DNA from: a virus
Virus record (IMG/VR): IMGVR_UViG_3300035199_000503
Coordinates: 1-23,560 of that record
Strand: one strand, 5' to 3'
DNA length: 23,560 nt
In this document: positions 23,069 through 23,560 of the stretch, one piece after another
How the letters are laid out: each line of letters begins with the position of its first letter
Position numbering within the stretch: the stretch's first letter is position 1
Notes under the pieces: model-generated
Database searches by the model: none
Seen by the model: the letters and a program-made list of their open reading frames with translations, nothing else
What the model was told of the DNA's origin: nothing
Translations under genes and position numbers: made by a program

Positions 23069-23243
23069 GTACGGTAAACAAGCTTATGAAATGCTCTTTT
23101 ATTTGGTCTATTATGGAGGAATTAGCTTTATCGAAGCCTATAATTTTCCCATTGCACTTCGACAGTATATGTTCGACCGACTTGTGCAAGAAATAGAAAC
23201 CAAAAATAAAACAGTGCGAAGCGCTCGCAAAGGTTCCCCTTAG
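23055..23243 (+). CDS. Overlapping ORF, probable frameshift extension of the gp26-like protein (tail-assembly-chaperone-like)
   Basis: In the +1 frame relative to the gp26-like gene, an open frame reads NEYGKQAYEMLFYLVYYGGI then SFIEAYNFPIALRQYMFDRL and a basic tail. The hydrophobic helix, GG-I-S, E-A-Y and a Pro before a helix resemble the downstream part of tail-assembly chaperones (the T part of lambda G-GT). The first in-frame ATG (23091) lies inside the apparently conserved part and has no SD, so a separate start is unlikely. A -2 slip on the T7 run, or a +1 slip there or at GAA TGA, would add about 58-63 residues and give a fusion of roughly 341. The shift is inferred. The stop TAG overlaps the terminator loop. 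Confidence 0.66.
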   Translation, partial: GLTNEYGKQAYEMLFYLVYYGGISFIEAYNFPIALRQYMFDRLVQEIETKNKTVRSARKGSP

Positions 23244-23268
23244 TTTTAAACGAGGGGAACTTTTTTTT
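23230..23268 (+). terminator. Intrinsic terminator after tail cluster
   Basis: GTTCCCCT (23233-23240) pairs perfectly with AGGGGAAC (23253-23260) around a 12-base loop, and eight Ts follow (23261-23268). The stem can extend by a G-U and A-U pairs into the T-run. The preceding ORF's stop codon is inside the loop. Confidence 0.9.
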
Positions 23269-23271
23269 GAG

Positions 23272-23281
23272 ACTATTTATC
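23272..23281 (+). promoter_or_regulatory. ACTATTTA late-leader motif before the last gene
   Basis: ACTATTTATC lies directly behind the terminator T-run and is followed by the strong SD GAGGAGGT and ATG at 23298, repeating the terminator-motif-gene pattern seen at 16144-16216. Confidence 0.5.
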
Positions 23282-23297
23282 TGAGGAGGTAATTCTT

Positions 23298-23560
23298 ATG
23301 GAAGAAAAAACAGTTATTAATTTAAACGAGAAGCGCATTGATGAATCTTGGATGCATCGTTTTGGTGGACAAGTACAATATATGCTTTCCCAAATGGGTC
23401 TTGGTGGATCAATGGGAGGCTCTAATATGAGCATTCGTGGTCTGCCTTCTCAGATTCAAGCTTTTGCTGGCGCACTTATGGGTGAACGAGCGCACATGGC
23501 AGCGGCAACCCGCTATGGCTTGACCGATCCTAAAACCTATTCAAGTCGCATGAAACTCGA
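23298..23560 (+). CDS. Start of a phage protein of unknown function (3' truncated by window)
   Basis: The first 87 codons are present: MEEKTVINLNEKRIDESWMH, a Met/Gly-rich segment (GLGGSMGGSNMSIRG), then a helical part with LPSQIQAFAGALMGERAHMA and YGLTDPKTYSSRMKL, running off the end. The strong SD GAGGAGGT and the open frame to the end support a real gene. No named family is recognised. Being the first gene of a new transcript next to the tail cluster, it could be a minor virion protein made in quantity. Confidence 0.8.
   Translation, partial: MEEKTVINLNEKRIDESWMHRFGGQVQYMLSQMGLGGSMGGSNMSIRGLPSQIQAFAGALMGERAHMAAATRYGLTDPKTYSSRMKL

Noticed and set aside
23065-23196. 43-codon ORF starting at the ATGA overlap with the gp26-like stop
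   Set aside because: The overlap is attractive, but the protein has no recognisable pattern, while the other frame over the same bases reads as a chaperone-like helix with a G-x-S-x-x-E-A motif and runs further to the terminator.
1-23560. tRNA genes, CRISPR arrays, insertion sequences or integration genes
   Set aside because: No cloverleaf-like intergenic sequence, spaced repeats, transposase or integrase was seen; coding is nearly continuous and no gene-free stretch exceeds 300 bases.

Overview
The window is a dense, entirely plus-strand stretch of a contractile-tailed (myovirus) double-stranded DNA phage of the broad T4-like lineage, probably one of its divergent 'far' branches. The evidence is a recognisable T4-type set: large terminase (gp17), portal (gp20), prohead protease (gp21), prohead core scaffold (gp22), major capsid protein (gp23), three neck/tail-completion proteins, tail sheath (gp18), tail tube (gp19) and a gp26-type zinc-cysteine protein. 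Good Shine-Dalgarno sequences precede many genes (AGGAGGT before the capsid gene), so the host uses SD-led initiation. A signal peptide and spanin-like membrane proteins suggest a Gram-negative host. The species cannot be named from the sequence.

Layout. (1) 1-3610: DNA metabolism, with the C-terminal part of a TOPRIM primase followed by a single-chain fusion of an SbcD/Mre11 (gp47-like) nuclease to an SbcC/Rad50 (gp46-like) ATPase. (2) 3618-6793: small accessory genes chained by 1-4 base overlaps or short gaps. They include a holin-like membrane protein, two related membrane-anchor/coiled-coil proteins, a signal-peptide protein, two small proteins sharing a helical motif, a zinc-cysteine protein and an unknown protein directly before the terminase. 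(3) 6793-13218: packaging and prohead genes, ending in a phage-encoded ribosomal protein bS21. (4) 13275-16116: scaffold and major capsid protein, closed by a UUCG-loop terminator. (5) 16216-18753: neck and tail-completion genes. (6) 18812-23243: sheath, tube, the gp26-like gene and an overlapping ORF in another frame that looks like a frameshifted tail-chaperone extension, closed by a second terminator. (7) 23298 to the end: the start of another gene.

How it fits together. gp20, gp21, gp22 and gp23 build and mature the prohead, gp17 packages DNA through the portal, the neck genes seal the head and join the tail, and gp18/gp19 form the contractile sheath and tube. Four units (scaffold, first neck gene, sheath, last gene) are each preceded within about 40 bases by the same ACTATTTA motif, and two of these motifs directly follow terminators. 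This points to a shared late-gene start signal.

Most notable: the probable +1/-2 frameshift at the end of the gp26-like gene, the fused SbcD-SbcC protein with an unusual Cys-x7-Cys hook, the phage bS21 gene, the ACTATTTA motif, and the helical modules that may be capsid-targeting signals.
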